Source: Roseibium sp. Sym1
Lineage (GTDB): Bacteria; Pseudomonadota; Alphaproteobacteria; Rhizobiales; Stappiaceae
NCBI RefSeq assembly: GCF_027359675.1
Contig: NZ_CP114786.1
Location: 5,740,501 to 5,804,500, forward strand
DNA: 64,000 bases
Reading direction: 5' to 3'
Part shown: piece after piece, positions 45,058-54,125 of the stretch
Position numbering within the stretch: position 1 is the stretch's first letter
Layout of the letters: each line of letters opens with the position of its first letter
Made by a program: the position numbers and the translations under genes
The notes under the pieces: generated by a model
Told to the model about the DNA's origin: nothing
Database searches by the model: none
What the model saw: the letters and a program-made list of their open reading frames with translations, nothing else

Positions 45058-46728
45058 ATGGCCAGCGATATCGAAATTGCCCGTGCAGCCAGCATGAAAC
45101 CGATTCAGGAAATCGGTGCGCGGCTCAACATTCCCGACGAAGCCCTCCTGCCCTATGGCCGCACCAAGGCCAAGATCTCCGGGGACTATATCGAAGGTCT
45201 CAACGGCCGTGACAGCGGCAAGCTGATCCTGGTGACCGCCATCAACCCGACCCCGGCCGGCGAAGGCAAGACCACCACCACCGTCGGCCTCGGCGACGGG
45301 CTCAACCGGATCGGCAAGAACGCAATGATCTGCCTGCGCGAACCGTCGCTCGGTCCGTGCTTCGGCATGAAGGGCGGCGCTGCCGGCGGCGGCTATGCCC
45401 AGGTCGTGCCGATGGAAGACATCAACCTGCATTTCACCGGTGATTTCCACGCCATCACCTCCGCGCACAACCTGCTCTCCGCGTTGATCGAAAACCACAT
45501 CTACTGGGGCAACGAACTCGGCATCGACCAGCGCCGTGTCGTCTGGCGCCGCGTGCTCGACATGAACGACCGCGCCCTGCGCGAAATCGTCTGCTCGCTC
45601 GGCGGCGTCGCCAACGGCTTCCCGCGTGAAGGCGGATTCGACATCACGGTCGCCTCCGAGATCATGGCGATCCTGTGCCTGGCGACCGACCTCGACGACC
45701 TGCAGAAGCGTCTCGGCGACATCATCGTCGCCTACCGCCGCGACCGCACCGCGATCACGGCGCGCGAACTGGAAGCCGACGGCGCGATGACCGTGCTGCT
45801 GAAGGAAGCCATGCAGCCGAACCTGGTGCAAACGCTTGAAAACAACCCGGCCTTCATCCATGGCGGTCCGTTCGCCAACATCGCCCATGGCTGCAACTCG
45901 GTCGTCGCCACCCAGACGGCCCTGAAGCTGGCCGACTACGTGGTCACCGAAGCCGGCTTCGGCGCGGATCTCGGTGCCGAGAAATTCTTCGACATCAAGT
46001 GCCGCAAGGCGGGCCTCAGCCCGGATGCCGTGGTCATCGTCGCCACCATCAAGGCGCTGAAGATGAACGGCGGCATCGCCAAGGAAGATCTCGGCACGGA
46101 AAATGTCGACGCCGTGAAGAAGGGATGCGCCAATCTCGGCCGCCATATCGAGAACGTCAAGCAGTTCGGTGTTCCGGCCGTGGTCGCCATCAACCACTTC
46201 ACCGCGGACACCGAAGCGGAAATCCAGGCGGTCAAGGACTACTGCGCCGAATACGGCGTCGACGCGATCCTAGCCACCCACTGGGCCAACGGCTCGGCAG
46301 GCACGGAAGAACTCGCAACCCGGATTGCCGAACTGGCCGAGAGCGGCGCCGCCCAGTTCGCACCGCTCTATGACGACAGCCTGTCGCTGTTCGAGAAGAT
46401 CGAGACCATCGCCAAGCGCATCTACCGCGCCGACGAGGTGCTCGCCGACAAGTCGGTCCGCGACCAGCTCAAGCGCTGGGAAGAGGACGGTTTCGGCAAC
46501 CTGCCGGTCTGCATGGCCAAGACCCAGTATTCCTTCACCACCGATCCGCAGCGCCGCGGCGCGCCGACCGGCCACAGCCTGCCCGTGCGCGAAGTGCGCC
46601 TGTCGGCCGGCGCCGGCTTCATCGTCGTCATCTGCGGGGAAATCATGACCATGCCCGGCCTGCCCCGGGTGCCGTCGGCCAACCACATCAGGCTGGACGA
46701 CAAGGGTCAAATCGAAGGGCTGTTCTGA
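45058..46728 (+). CDS. fhs: Formate--tetrahydrofolate ligase
   Basis: A 556-residue enzyme that interconverts formate, ATP and THF with 10-formyl-THF. The P-loop is [13 protein letters not shown] at residues 63-75; [20 protein letters not shown] and the C-terminal [15 protein letters not shown] are family hallmarks. Length is standard. Run in reverse it releases formate and ATP from C1 units, which fits the C1 demethylation genes 4.7 kb downstream. Its own terminator follows. The last ~50 bases of the gene and the terminator are duplicated at 51125-51245. Confidence 0.96.
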   Translation: MASDIEIARAASMKPIQEIGARLNIPDEALLPYGRTKAKISGDYIEGLNGRDSGKLILVTAINPTPAGEGKTTTTVGLGDGLNRIGKNAMICLREPSLGPCFGMKGGAAGGGYAQVVPMEDINLHFTGDFHAITSAHNLLSALIENHIYWGNELGIDQRRVVWRRVLDMNDRALREIVCSLGGVANGFPREGGFDITVASEIMAILCLATDLDDLQKRLGDIIVAYRRDRTAITARELEADGAMTVLLKEAMQPNLVQTLENNPAFIHGGPFANIAHGCNSVVATQTALKLADYVVTEAGFGADLGAEKFFDIKCRKAGLSPDAVVIVATIKALKMNGGIAKEDLGTENVDAVKKGCANLGRHIENVKQFGVPAVVAINHFTADTEAEIQAVKDYCAEYGVDAILATHWANGSAGTEELATRIAELAESGAAQFAPLYDDSLSLFEKIETIAKRIYRADEVLADKSVRDQLKRWEEDGFGNLPVCMAKTQYSFTTDPQRRGAPTGHSLPVREVRLSAGAGFIVVICGEIMTMPGLPRVPSANHIRLDDKGQIEGLF

Positions 46729-46799
46729 TCTCGTCCGGACCGGAACAGCTAACTCGGGCGGATCGCAAGATCCGCCCTTTTTCTTTTGCCGTGATCGCG
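46678..46799 (+). repeat. Left copy of direct repeat (fhs 3' end plus terminator)
   Basis: This copy comprises the last codons of fhs (from Ala-Asn-His), its stop and the terminator hairpin. It matches 51125-51245 with six mismatches over the first 93 bases and looser similarity through the T-run to GATCGCG. The copies lie in direct orientation and bracket the 4.3-kb insert with two peptidoglycan-binding-like genes. Confidence 0.85.
46756..46787 (+). terminator. Terminator of fhs
   Basis: GGGCGGATC-GCAA-GATCCGCCC is followed by TTTTTCTTTT, 28 bases after the fhs stop. An almost intact stem in reverse could also serve the convergent gene at 46805. Confidence 0.92.
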
Positions 46800-46804
46800 C
46801 CAGC

Positions 46805-48757
46805 TCAGCAATTCTTCTGAATGGCGCGTAGCTGTCTGGTCAGTCCGAGCGCGGAAAAACTTGCAACAACGTTGTTCCCGAAGACCGATTTATAGGTGAT
46901 CTCGAACCCGTTGGCGCGAAGCATCGTCTTGATCAATTCGCCATAGACGCGCCGCTCCGACTTGAGCTTCATGCCGTGCCTGCTGACCAGAACATTTACG
47001 GTTCCATCCCAAGCAAGAAAAAACTCCGACTTTCCAATCTTGACCTTGGCGAGCGTTTCCTTGTCCCAGTTTTCAAGGCGCAGTTCCATGTTGATCGTGC
47101 TCTTGTGCCAATCACTTCTCCGGTAGAACGAAATCGCGGCAACTTTTCCGCTTCCGGAAAAACCTTCGACGTGCACGGCCGTTGATCCAATTTCGCAATA
47201 TTCGCCTTCCTCGGTTTTCCACCGCCGCCAATCCTTGTGTCTGGCCTGTTCCCTCGACTGCTGGCTTTTGAACAAGGGAGTCATTTCTCCATAGTTCATT
47301 TTGATGCTGATCGACTTCGAAGCTTCGATCAGTTCGTCTGTGACAAAGCCCGTGACTGGAAGTGACAGTTTTTGTTGCATCCTGCTCACCACCACTTTCA
47401 GGCTGTATTTACCGCTGAATTCCTGCGCCCCCAATTGCTTGAAATATCCCACGACAGGTTCGCGTCCGTATTTGGCGAACACGTCTTCCTGAAGCTCAGA
47501 CGGCAGTTTTGGGGCGTCGGCCTCCAGAAGCAGGTCGACCTGTTCTCTTGTCAGGAAACCGGTCACCGCAAATCCGTTATCCCGCTGAAAGCCCCTCACG
47601 ACGTACCACAGCTTGGTGTCGTCCAGCACCATTTCCGGGCTACGCGCATGGCCCTGATGAAAGAGTGCCCGAAAAATTCTCTTCCGATCGTCCTCGGATA
47701 CACCCAACTGCCGCCAATTGCGTCTGGCCATGAGCTCACGCTGTGCCCGGCTGTCAACGCCGGATTCCAGTTCGCTCTGGGTGACTTCCCAAGGCGTGGG
47801 CTCTCCTGGAGCCGCGAGCAGCGTCAAGGCTTGCTTTTCAGTGAGAATGCCCGTTGGCGGCTCGGAAATACTCCTCTGGTACTGCCTCACAGCAGACCGG
47901 GTACGCAAACTTCCAAAATCCGTCGAAATCCTGTCATCCGTCAGGAAGCCCTTGTTGAAAAGAGCCCGATAGATACTGTTCAACTCCTTCTCTGAGAATT
48001 TTGATTTCATCCAGCTGTTCATGCTGAGCACTTCGTAGTTCTGAAGTGCATAGGTCCTTCTGGTCGATTTCTCCCAGGCAAACGGCAGGCCCGCCTGTTC
48101 CCTCAGCTCCAGCACCTGGCTTCGAGTCAGAAACCCGGTATCCATCGCACCTTTTGATGCCTGATATCTGGAGACCGCACCTTGCGTCTCGGTGTTGTTC
48201 TGAAAGTCAGGATTTGCGGTTTTTTCCGTCGCAAACCCAAGCTCGAACAACCCCCGGTAGGCTTCTTGTTGCTCCCCAAAGCTAAGGTCAAGATTCTCAA
48301 AGGCTTTTTTGGCCGGCTCCGCCCCGGCACTCTCGGCCGTTTTTTCCGTCAAAGGCAACGGCGCTCCTGCAACAAGGCGCAAGATTTTGATTTGGGTCTT
48401 GTTCAAGAAACCGGTCACCCGGGCGTCAATAGCCTTCTGGAAATCGGACACGGCTTTAATGGTCTTAAATTGTGTCAGAAAGTCCGGCTCTTTGCTCTCC
48501 TCTTGGGCAAAACCCAGGCGAATCAATCCATCAAAAACTTCTTGTCTTTCCTGGGCACCAAGGTCTAACCGCGAGAAAGTCTCGCGCGCCCTTGCCACGT
48601 CTTCTGCCGACGCGGATGGGAGGGCCTGTTTTGCATTCCCCGCACCAAGGGAAGAGGGAACAGTTTCCGCTTTGACCGCCATGTCCGAGGATATCCAGAC
48701 GCTTGCCGTCAAAACGAGCAATCCAAATACCACCGGGCGCCAATTGCATTTCACCAA
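46805..48757 (-). CDS. Secreted protein with five peptidoglycan-binding-like repeats
   Basis: The 650-residue protein has an N-terminal signal or anchor segment (PVVFGLLVLTASVWISSDMA). Five modules of ~65 residues follow, each reading roughly YRALFxxGF, xDF, AVxxYQ, then TGFLTxxQ and LL; the second half matches PG_binding_1. The C-terminal ~150 residues form a separate domain with two cysteines, one at the extreme end (FSALGLTRQLRAIQKNC). A cell-envelope binding role is likely; no catalytic domain was seen. A longer paralogue lies 150 bases upstream. GC content looks clearly lower than in fhs or the C1 genes. Confidence 0.83.
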   Translation of the reverse strand: MVKCNWRPVVFGLLVLTASVWISSDMAVKAETVPSSLGAGNAKQALPSASAEDVARARETFSRLDLGAQERQEVFDGLIRLGFAQEESKEPDFLTQFKTIKAVSDFQKAIDARVTGFLNKTQIKILRLVAGAPLPLTEKTAESAGAEPAKKAFENLDLSFGEQQEAYRGLFELGFATEKTANPDFQNNTETQGAVSRYQASKGAMDTGFLTRSQVLELREQAGLPFAWEKSTRRTYALQNYEVLSMNSWMKSKFSEKELNSIYRALFNKGFLTDDRISTDFGSLRTRSAVRQYQRSISEPPTGILTEKQALTLLAAPGEPTPWEVTQSELESGVDSRAQRELMARRNWRQLGVSEDDRKRIFRALFHQGHARSPEMVLDDTKLWYVVRGFQRDNGFAVTGFLTREQVDLLLEADAPKLPSELQEDVFAKYGREPVVGYFKQLGAQEFSGKYSLKVVVSRMQQKLSLPVTGFVTDELIEASKSISIKMNYGEMTPLFKSQQSREQARHKDWRRWKTEEGEYCEIGSTAVHVEGFSGSGKVAAISFYRRSDWHKSTINMELRLENWDKETLAKVKIGKSEFFLAWDGTVNVLVSRHGMKLKSERRVYGELIKTMLRANGFEITYKSVFGNNVVASFSALGLTRQLRAIQKNC

Positions 48758-48909
48758 AAACTTTCTCCCTCATGCCTTGAACCAACAAATTTTGGGCATC
48801 GTGTTTGACGACAGTCCCGGACGCTGGACTTCACCGGCTCCCTCCTTGCCGTAGTCGTCAGGACGGGCGTGCCCTATTCCTTTTGTTTCTTTCCGGCCCA
48901 GTCAACTGG

Positions 48910-51000
48910 TCAGCAAGCCTTCTTCATCGCGCGCAACTGTCGTGTCAGGCCCAGTGCCGAAAAGCTTGCAACGACCCTGGTTCCGAAAACCGTTTCATAG
49001 ATGATCTCAAAGCCGTTTGCGCGCAGCAGCGCATTGATGAAATTCGAATAGTTTTTCCCGGGAAAATCGGGCTTCGAACCATCCTTGGTTACGAGGCGTG
49101 TCTGCCCCCTGAGTGACCTGGCGTAGAAGCTTCGTGCACCGACCCGGATTTCTGCGAGTGTTTCAGGCTTCCAGTTCTCGAGCTGCACGCTTGTGTTGAC
49201 CGCATTGTACTGCCAATCCGAACCGCGATAGAGCGAGACGCTCGAAGGCGCGGCACTCGCGGTGAACCCGTCCTCGTGAATTGAACTCGTAAGGGTCTCG
49301 CACAAGCTCACTTCATGCTCTTTCCAGAGCACCCAGTCCTTCGACACCGACAACATCTCGACATCTCCGGAGAACATAGGCGCGGGACGGGGCTCTCGCA
49401 CCACCTTCAGCGGTATGGTCCTGGCAAGCTTGAACAGCTCATCAGAAACATATCCATCGACGCGCAATCCAAAACGCCCCTGCAACCGCTTGACGACAGT
49501 CGAAACCGGTTTGCTGATCCCGAATTCCTGGCGTCCGAGATCCCGGAAATAGCCAAGCACAGGCGAGCTTCCGTACTTTCCGAAAAGGCCCGCCTGTTTT
49601 TCGCTTGGCAGCAGCGGCGCCTTGAGACCCAGCAACGTTTCGGCCTGTTCAGACGTCAGAAAGCCCGTCGGTTCAAAGCCGTTCTGCTCCTGGTAGGCAC
49701 GGACGACCTTGATCAGGTCGAGCCGCAAGGAGAAATCCGTGATCATTTCGGCTGATTGCGCCAGCCCGGCATTGTAAAGCGCCCTGTAGAGCTGCTTTTT
49801 CTGGTCCGTCGAAAAACCGAGTTTCTGCCAGTCTTCACGTCCGTGGGCCAGGGTGTCGGATTGCTTTCCAGCCCGGGCTTGCTGTCGCTGTTTCTGCCGC
49901 GCTTCCCGGGGTGTCGGCTTGCCGGGATCGGCAAGCAGGTCCTCCAGCTGACGATGGCTCAGATAGCCCGTGGGGTCCGCGGCGACATAGGCCTGATACC
50001 GCCTGATATGATCAACCAGGTCCGGGCGGGTCAGATCGGCGGTCACCGCATCGCTGAAAAAGAAGCCCCTGTTGTAGAGCGCCCGATAGGCCAGCTTAAG
50101 GTCATTCGCGGCATAGTCCTCGTAAACCCAGGAGATCACGGGGTTCGACCAGCTTAGGTCCGCCGTTTGCGCCGCTTCGACCGGTGTTGGCCTGATGGGG
50201 CGCGCCAGCAGCAGGTTGACCTGCTTTTGCGTGAGAAAACCCGTTGAAGGATATCCGGCCAGGGATTGGAAGCTGCTGACGGCCTGTATCAAGTCCCCGT
50301 TGACCGCGAAGTCGGTCACCGGCACGGCGTTTTTCACGTATCCCATGGCAAACAGGACCCGGAACAGATCCCTTTTTTTCCGTTCGGAAATCGCGAGCGC
50401 AACCCACTGCTGCTTCGGGTCCAACGGTTGCCACCCATGCAGAACCGCGTCAGCTTGCCTGTTGGTCAGATACCCGGTTTGCTCGGCTCCGAGACTGGCC
50501 TGGAAACGCTTCACGGCCGCCTTGTTTTTGCTATTTGAAAAACTGTTCGACAGCCGGTCGCTCTTCAGGAACCCTTGCGCTTCGAGAATGTCAAAGACGT
50601 CCTGCCGGTCAGCCTGCGTATATCCGGCGGCATACCATTCGTGGAGCGGAAACAGCAGTCTTTCCGGATCGCAGCCCTTCTGTTCCCAGAGGTAGGACTT
50701 GCCGGCATCCCGCCTGAGCGACGATATCTGGAGTTGCGTCAGCTGCCCGGTCGCTTTGGCACCGATGGAACGCTGGTAATTTGAAACACCTGCAATCACC
50801 GCTTCATCCGATTGAAAATCCGGAAACGCCGTCCGTCTCGAAACGAAGCCCAGGGCATAAAGCCCCCTGTAAACCTCACGCTTCGCCTCGCATCCAAGCC
50901 GGGGAATACGCGGCTCCTCTGCAACAGCATCCGGGACCGGCCACGAAACCGACGCGGCGCACACCATTCCAATCCATGCCGTTCGAAATAGGTTTCTCAT
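48910..51000 (-). CDS. Paralogous secreted protein with six peptidoglycan-binding-like repeats
   Basis: The 696-residue protein begins with a signal peptide (cleavage near DAVAEEP). Six ~65-residue modules follow the pattern seen in the neighbour, for example YRALYNAGL, TDF, VVRAYQEQNGFEPTGFLTSEQ. The C-terminal domain is the same, with DWVLWKEHEVSLCE and the ending FSALGLTRQLRAMKKAC. It differs from the downstream paralogue mainly by one extra module. The ATG at 51000 is chosen; a TTG at 51003 is just upstream. Both genes lie inside the fhs-repeat-flanked insert. Confidence 0.83.
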   Translation of the reverse strand: MRNLFRTAWIGMVCAASVSWPVPDAVAEEPRIPRLGCEAKREVYRGLYALGFVSRRTAFPDFQSDEAVIAGVSNYQRSIGAKATGQLTQLQISSLRRDAGKSYLWEQKGCDPERLLFPLHEWYAAGYTQADRQDVFDILEAQGFLKSDRLSNSFSNSKNKAAVKRFQASLGAEQTGYLTNRQADAVLHGWQPLDPKQQWVALAISERKKRDLFRVLFAMGYVKNAVPVTDFAVNGDLIQAVSSFQSLAGYPSTGFLTQKQVNLLLARPIRPTPVEAAQTADLSWSNPVISWVYEDYAANDLKLAYRALYNRGFFFSDAVTADLTRPDLVDHIRRYQAYVAADPTGYLSHRQLEDLLADPGKPTPREARQKQRQQARAGKQSDTLAHGREDWQKLGFSTDQKKQLYRALYNAGLAQSAEMITDFSLRLDLIKVVRAYQEQNGFEPTGFLTSEQAETLLGLKAPLLPSEKQAGLFGKYGSSPVLGYFRDLGRQEFGISKPVSTVVKRLQGRFGLRVDGYVSDELFKLARTIPLKVVREPRPAPMFSGDVEMLSVSKDWVLWKEHEVSLCETLTSSIHEDGFTASAAPSSVSLYRGSDWQYNAVNTSVQLENWKPETLAEIRVGARSFYARSLRGQTRLVTKDGSKPDFPGKNYSNFINALLRANGFEIIYETVFGTRVVASFSALGLTRQLRAMKKAC

Positions 51001-51124
51001 CAAAATGCGTCCCCGAAGAGCTTTGAAATCAGCATCCTGTAATTTTTAACAAGCATACCACCGCGCGTAAACGATCTGCCTGAACGTCCCCGAAAACACC
51101 ACGTCCACTCAAGAACGACCGCCC

Positions 51125-51245
51125 GCCAACCACATAAGGCCGGACGACAAGGGTCAAATCGACGGGCTGTGCTGATCTCGTCCGGACCGGAACTGCCAAC
51201 TCGGGCGGATCGCAAGACACTCCCTTTTTGTTTTCGGCGATCGCG
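51125..51245 (+). repeat. Right copy of direct repeat (degraded fhs 3' end plus terminator)
   Basis: The segment reads Ala-Asn-His-Ile-Arg-Pro-Asp-Asp-Lys-Gly-Gln-Ile-Asp-Gly-Leu-Cys-stop, a pseudogene-like copy of the fhs C-terminus. Its hairpin GGGCGGATCGCAAGACACTCCC no longer pairs well before the T-run. It is the partner of 46678-46799. Confidence 0.85.
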
Positions 51246-51280
51246 ATGTTCCCGATAAACCCCGTAAGTTTAGACAGCTA

Positions 51281-51311
51281 CAAAAGTTTCCCGACTCGCT
51301 GCAGACTTTTG
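51281..51311. promoter_or_regulatory. Inverted repeat upstream of C1 operon
   Basis: CAAAAGT and ACTTTTG are separated by 17 bases, about 135 bases before the corrinoid-protein start. It could be an operator for an unlinked regulator. Support is limited to the symmetry and position. Confidence 0.35.
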
Positions 51312-51445
51312 CGAAGCTGGTCGGGTTCGCTTCCCTGTCGCGTAAACGACTTGGCGTGTCGCTTTGAAGATATCGGCGAATCCGGCTTGAGGCATAAGGT
51401 TTTTCACTAAGTTGATGGCCTTGTTGCGCCTGGTTGGAGCTGCCC

Positions 51446-52150
51446 ATGTCTGACGAAGATGATATCGATCTCGCCTCCCTGTCCGACGACGAACTTGTCG
51501 AACAGATGCATGACGACCTTTATGACGGCTTGCAGGAGGAAATCGAGGAATCGGTCAACATCCTGCTGGAACGCGGCTGGGCGCCTTACGACATCCTGAC
51601 CAAGGCCCTGGTCGAAGGCATGCGCATCGTCGGTGTCGACTTCCGCGATGGAATCCTGTTCGTGCCGGAAGTCCTGCTGTCCGCCAACGCCATGAAGGCC
51701 GGCATGACCATCCTGCGTCCGCTGCTCGCCGAAACAGGCGCGCCGAAAGTCGGCAAGATGGTGATCGGCACCGTGAAGGGCGACATTCACGACATCGGCA
51801 AGAACCTGGTTTCCATGATGATGGAAGGCGCCGGCTTCGAGGTGATCGACATCGGCATCAACAACCCGGTCGAGAACTACATTGCCGCCCTGGAGGAGCA
51901 CCAGCCCGACATTCTCGGCATGTCCGCCCTTCTGACCACCACCATGCCCTACATGAAGGTCGTGATCGACGAGATGAAGGCCAAGGGCCTGCGCGACGAC
52001 TACATCGTGCTCGTCGGCGGCGCGCCGCTCAACGAGGAATTCGGCGAGGCGGTCGGGGCGGACGGCTATTGCCGCGACGCCGCCGTGGCCGTGGAAATGG
52101 CGAAGGACCTGATCGCCCGCCGCCACAACCAACTCGCAAATCGGGGCTAG
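51446..52150 (+). CDS. Corrinoid (cobalamin)-binding methyl carrier protein
   Basis: A 234-residue protein of the MtbC/MtaC/MtvC type. Residues ~15-95 are the helical cap (B12-binding 2) with LLSANAMKAGMTILRPLL. Residues ~100-230 are the Rossmann B12 domain with the base-off motif DIHDIGKN (H115 as the lower cobalt ligand), the SALLTTT loop and GGAPLNEEFGEAVGADGY. It accepts a methyl group from a substrate-specific methyltransferase and passes it to THF through the MeTr encoded downstream. The ATG at 51446 follows TTGGAGC. It is the first gene of the C1 cluster. Confidence 0.94.
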   Translation: MSDEDDIDLASLSDDELVEQMHDDLYDGLQEEIEESVNILLERGWAPYDILTKALVEGMRIVGVDFRDGILFVPEVLLSANAMKAGMTILRPLLAETGAPKVGKMVIGTVKGDIHDIGKNLVSMMMEGAGFEVIDIGINNPVENYIAALEEHQPDILGMSALLTTTMPYMKVVIDEMKAKGLRDDYIVLVGGAPLNEEFGEAVGADGYCRDAAVAVEMAKDLIARRHNQLANRG

Positions 52151-52177
52151 GATCCGGTGTTCAGGGAGGCTGCCGAC

Positions 52178-52825
52178 ATGCAGGCGGGCGAGCCTCTTTT
52201 TCCGATCGAGACCGAAGGGGACGCGAACGACAAGATCGGCCGCGTCCTCGTCATTGCCTGCGGCGCCCTGGCACGCGAGATCATCGCGATCCGCAAGGCG
52301 AACAAGCTCGACCATGTCGACCTGACCTGCCTGCCCGCCCAGCTGCACAACACGCCCGACAAGATCCCGGACGAGGTCCGCCGCACCATCCTGATGAACA
52401 GCGATGTCTATTCCGACATCCTGGTCGCCTATGGCGATTGCGGCACCGGCGGGTTGCTCGACCGGGTTCTGGAGGAAACCGGCGCGCGCCGCATCGAAGG
52501 CGCACATTGTTACGCCTTCTTCTCCGGGCTGGAGGAATTCGACCGGATGGAGGAGGACCAGCTCGGCACCTTCTACCTGACGGATTTCCTGGCACGCCAT
52601 TTTCAGACCATGGTGATAGAGCCGCTCGGCCTCGACTGGCACCCGCATCTCCGGGACATGTATTTCGGTCACTACACGCGCGTTCTCTACATTGCCCAGA
52701 CCGACGACCCGGCCCTTGAGGACGCCGCGCGCCGGGCCGCCGACCGGCTCGGCCTGGCCTTTGAAATGAAGCGAACCGGCTTCGGCCTGCTGACCCCGTT
52801 TTTGGAAACCGGCTCAACGGATTAG
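52178..52825 (+). CDS. DUF1638 protein
   Basis: A 215-residue protein with the DUF1638 pattern: an N-terminal VIACGALAREI, then LHNTPDKIPDEVR, LVAYGDCGTGG and GAHCYAFFSGLEEF. The conserved Cys and His residues suggest metal or cofactor binding, but the function is unknown. I know the family from loci of corrinoid methyltransferases, which fits its place between the carrier protein and the MeTr genes. The ATG at 52178 follows AGGGAGG; a GTG at 52157 is less likely. Confidence 0.88.
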   Translation: MQAGEPLFPIETEGDANDKIGRVLVIACGALAREIIAIRKANKLDHVDLTCLPAQLHNTPDKIPDEVRRTILMNSDVYSDILVAYGDCGTGGLLDRVLEETGARRIEGAHCYAFFSGLEEFDRMEEDQLGTFYLTDFLARHFQTMVIEPLGLDWHPHLRDMYFGHYTRVLYIAQTDDPALEDAARRAADRLGLAFEMKRTGFGLLTPFLETGSTD

Positions 52826-52936
52826 GCGCCACGAATTCGTCTCGGGAGAGTCGGTTTTTCACGTGATGATGCCGCTATCAGGCGCAACGGAATTCCATGC
52901 TTCCGGCAAACATGAGTCTCAAGAGGACAAGAGACA

Positions 52937-53239
52937 ATGGCGCAGAAGATCATCGTTTACTGGCGGGACATCCCGGCGCAGATCCTGGTGAAGAAGGGAC
53001 GCAAGTCCGCTCGCCGGGAACTGCCGGCCATGTTCATGGAAGCGATCGATGCCTGTGCCATGCGGATCGGGGCAAAGGACAGTGACGCCTATATGGCGGA
53101 GTGGCGCCGAACCGACCCGGTCGATGTGTCCGATGATTTGGAAACCGAAGCGGATACGGCCCTGAACGAATTGGTCAGCGCCTATCCGAAAGAGCGATTG
53201 AAGACCCTGCTCTCAAGTGGAGGAACGGAACATGACTGA
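52937..53239 (+). CDS. Virulence-factor-domain small protein
   Basis: The 100-residue protein begins AQKIIVYWRDIPAQILVKKG, the signature of the small 'Virulence_fact' Pfam family. The name is historical and no biochemical role is known. Its stop overlaps the start of the MetF-like gene by eight bases, so translation is likely coupled and a role in the C1 pathway is more plausible than in virulence. The start follows AAGAGGACAAGAGAC. Confidence 0.85.
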   Translation: MAQKIIVYWRDIPAQILVKKGRKSARRELPAMFMEAIDACAMRIGAKDSDAYMAEWRRTDPVDVSDDLETEADTALNELVSAYPKERLKTLLSSGGTEHD

Positions 53240-54125
53240 ACAGCGCCTGCTGGATACTGGGCGGCTTCCCGCCTCCACCGAGATGTCGCCCAAGCAGGTG
53301 GTCGAAAAGACCGAACTGCTTCAGCACATTCCGGCAGGTACACAGGTCTATGTCACCGATCTGGGCAATTGCTCCGAGGACATGATCGTCGACGCGGCCC
53401 GCCTTCTGCGCGACAACAGGTTGACCGCCGTGCCGCACATGGCGGCGCGCCGTTATCCGTCCATGGCCGCGTTCGAGCGCCGGATCACCCGCCTCACCCA
53501 GGAAGCCGGTGTCACCGAAGTGCTGGTCATTGCGGGAGAAGCCGACAAGTCCGGGCCGCTCACCTCCTCCGTCGCCCTGCTGGAAACCGGTCTCTTCGAC
53601 AAGCTCGGCATCAAGAAGATCGCCGTCGCCGGCCACCCGGAAGGCGCACCCGACATCAAGCCGGACGTCATCAAGTCCTTCCTGATGCACAAGCATGAGC
53701 TTGCCGCACAAAGCGATGCCGAATTCCGGATCGTCACCCAGTTCGGCTTCGACCCGCACCGTGTCAGCCTGTGGCTGGACGAGCTGCGCGAATGGGGCAA
53801 CCAATTCCCGGTTCATGTCGGCGTTGCCGGCCCGGCCAAGATGACGACCCTTTTGAAATATGCCGCCTTCGCCGGCGTGGAGAACTCGCTCAACTTCCTC
53901 AAGAAACGCGGCGGTGCCGTGGTTTCCATGCTGGCGGGATACGATCCCGACACCATGGTCGATCCGCTGGAAAACCGCGTTGTCAGCCAGCCCGGCACCC
54001 AGCTTGCCCAGATCCATGTCTACCCGTTCGGCGGCATCGAAAAAACCGCGAACTGGCTGCATGGCCGCGGTAGCTGGTCGTTTCAACCCTCGACATCAAC
54101 CCTGACAGCCAACGAGAGCGCATAA
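53232..54125 (+). CDS. Methylenetetrahydrofolate reductase-like protein (divergent MetF)
   Basis: The 297-residue protein fits the MetF TIM barrel. A conserved Glu in STEMSPK (residue 17) matches the catalytic Glu of EFFPP in E. coli MetF. PHMAAR stands where MetF has PHLTC, AGEAD matches the RGD loop, and VTQFGFDPHRV matches the FxxQxFFD flavin region. In this cluster it should run methyl-THF to methylene-THF. It is divergent enough that it probably belongs to the C1-cluster clade and not to the methionine-synthesis enzyme. The start follows GTGGAGGAACGG. Confidence 0.88.
   Translation: MTEQRLLDTGRLPASTEMSPKQVVEKTELLQHIPAGTQVYVTDLGNCSEDMIVDAARLLRDNRLTAVPHMAARRYPSMAAFERRITRLTQEAGVTEVLVIAGEADKSGPLTSSVALLETGLFDKLGIKKIAVAGHPEGAPDIKPDVIKSFLMHKHELAAQSDAEFRIVTQFGFDPHRVSLWLDELREWGNQFPVHVGVAGPAKMTTLLKYAAFAGVENSLNFLKKRGGAVVSMLAGYDPDTMVDPLENRVVSQPGTQLAQIHVYPFGGIEKTANWLHGRGSWSFQPSTSTLTANESA

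Larger units (their letters stand above)
51001..51445. other. Gap with duplicated fhs tail and probable C1-operon promoter
   Basis: The first ~125 bases have no recognised content. Then comes the right copy of the fhs 3' end (51125-51245), in which the codons still read in frame but carry Leu to Pro, Glu to Asp and Phe to Cys changes and the terminator stem is broken. The last 200 bases, with an inverted repeat at 51281-51311, should hold the promoter of the corrinoid-protein operon. Confidence 0.6.

Noticed and set aside
46805..51124. Phage or ICE carrying its own integrase
   Set aside because: Only the two repeat-protein genes fit in the interval; no integrase, recombinase or transposase frame is visible.
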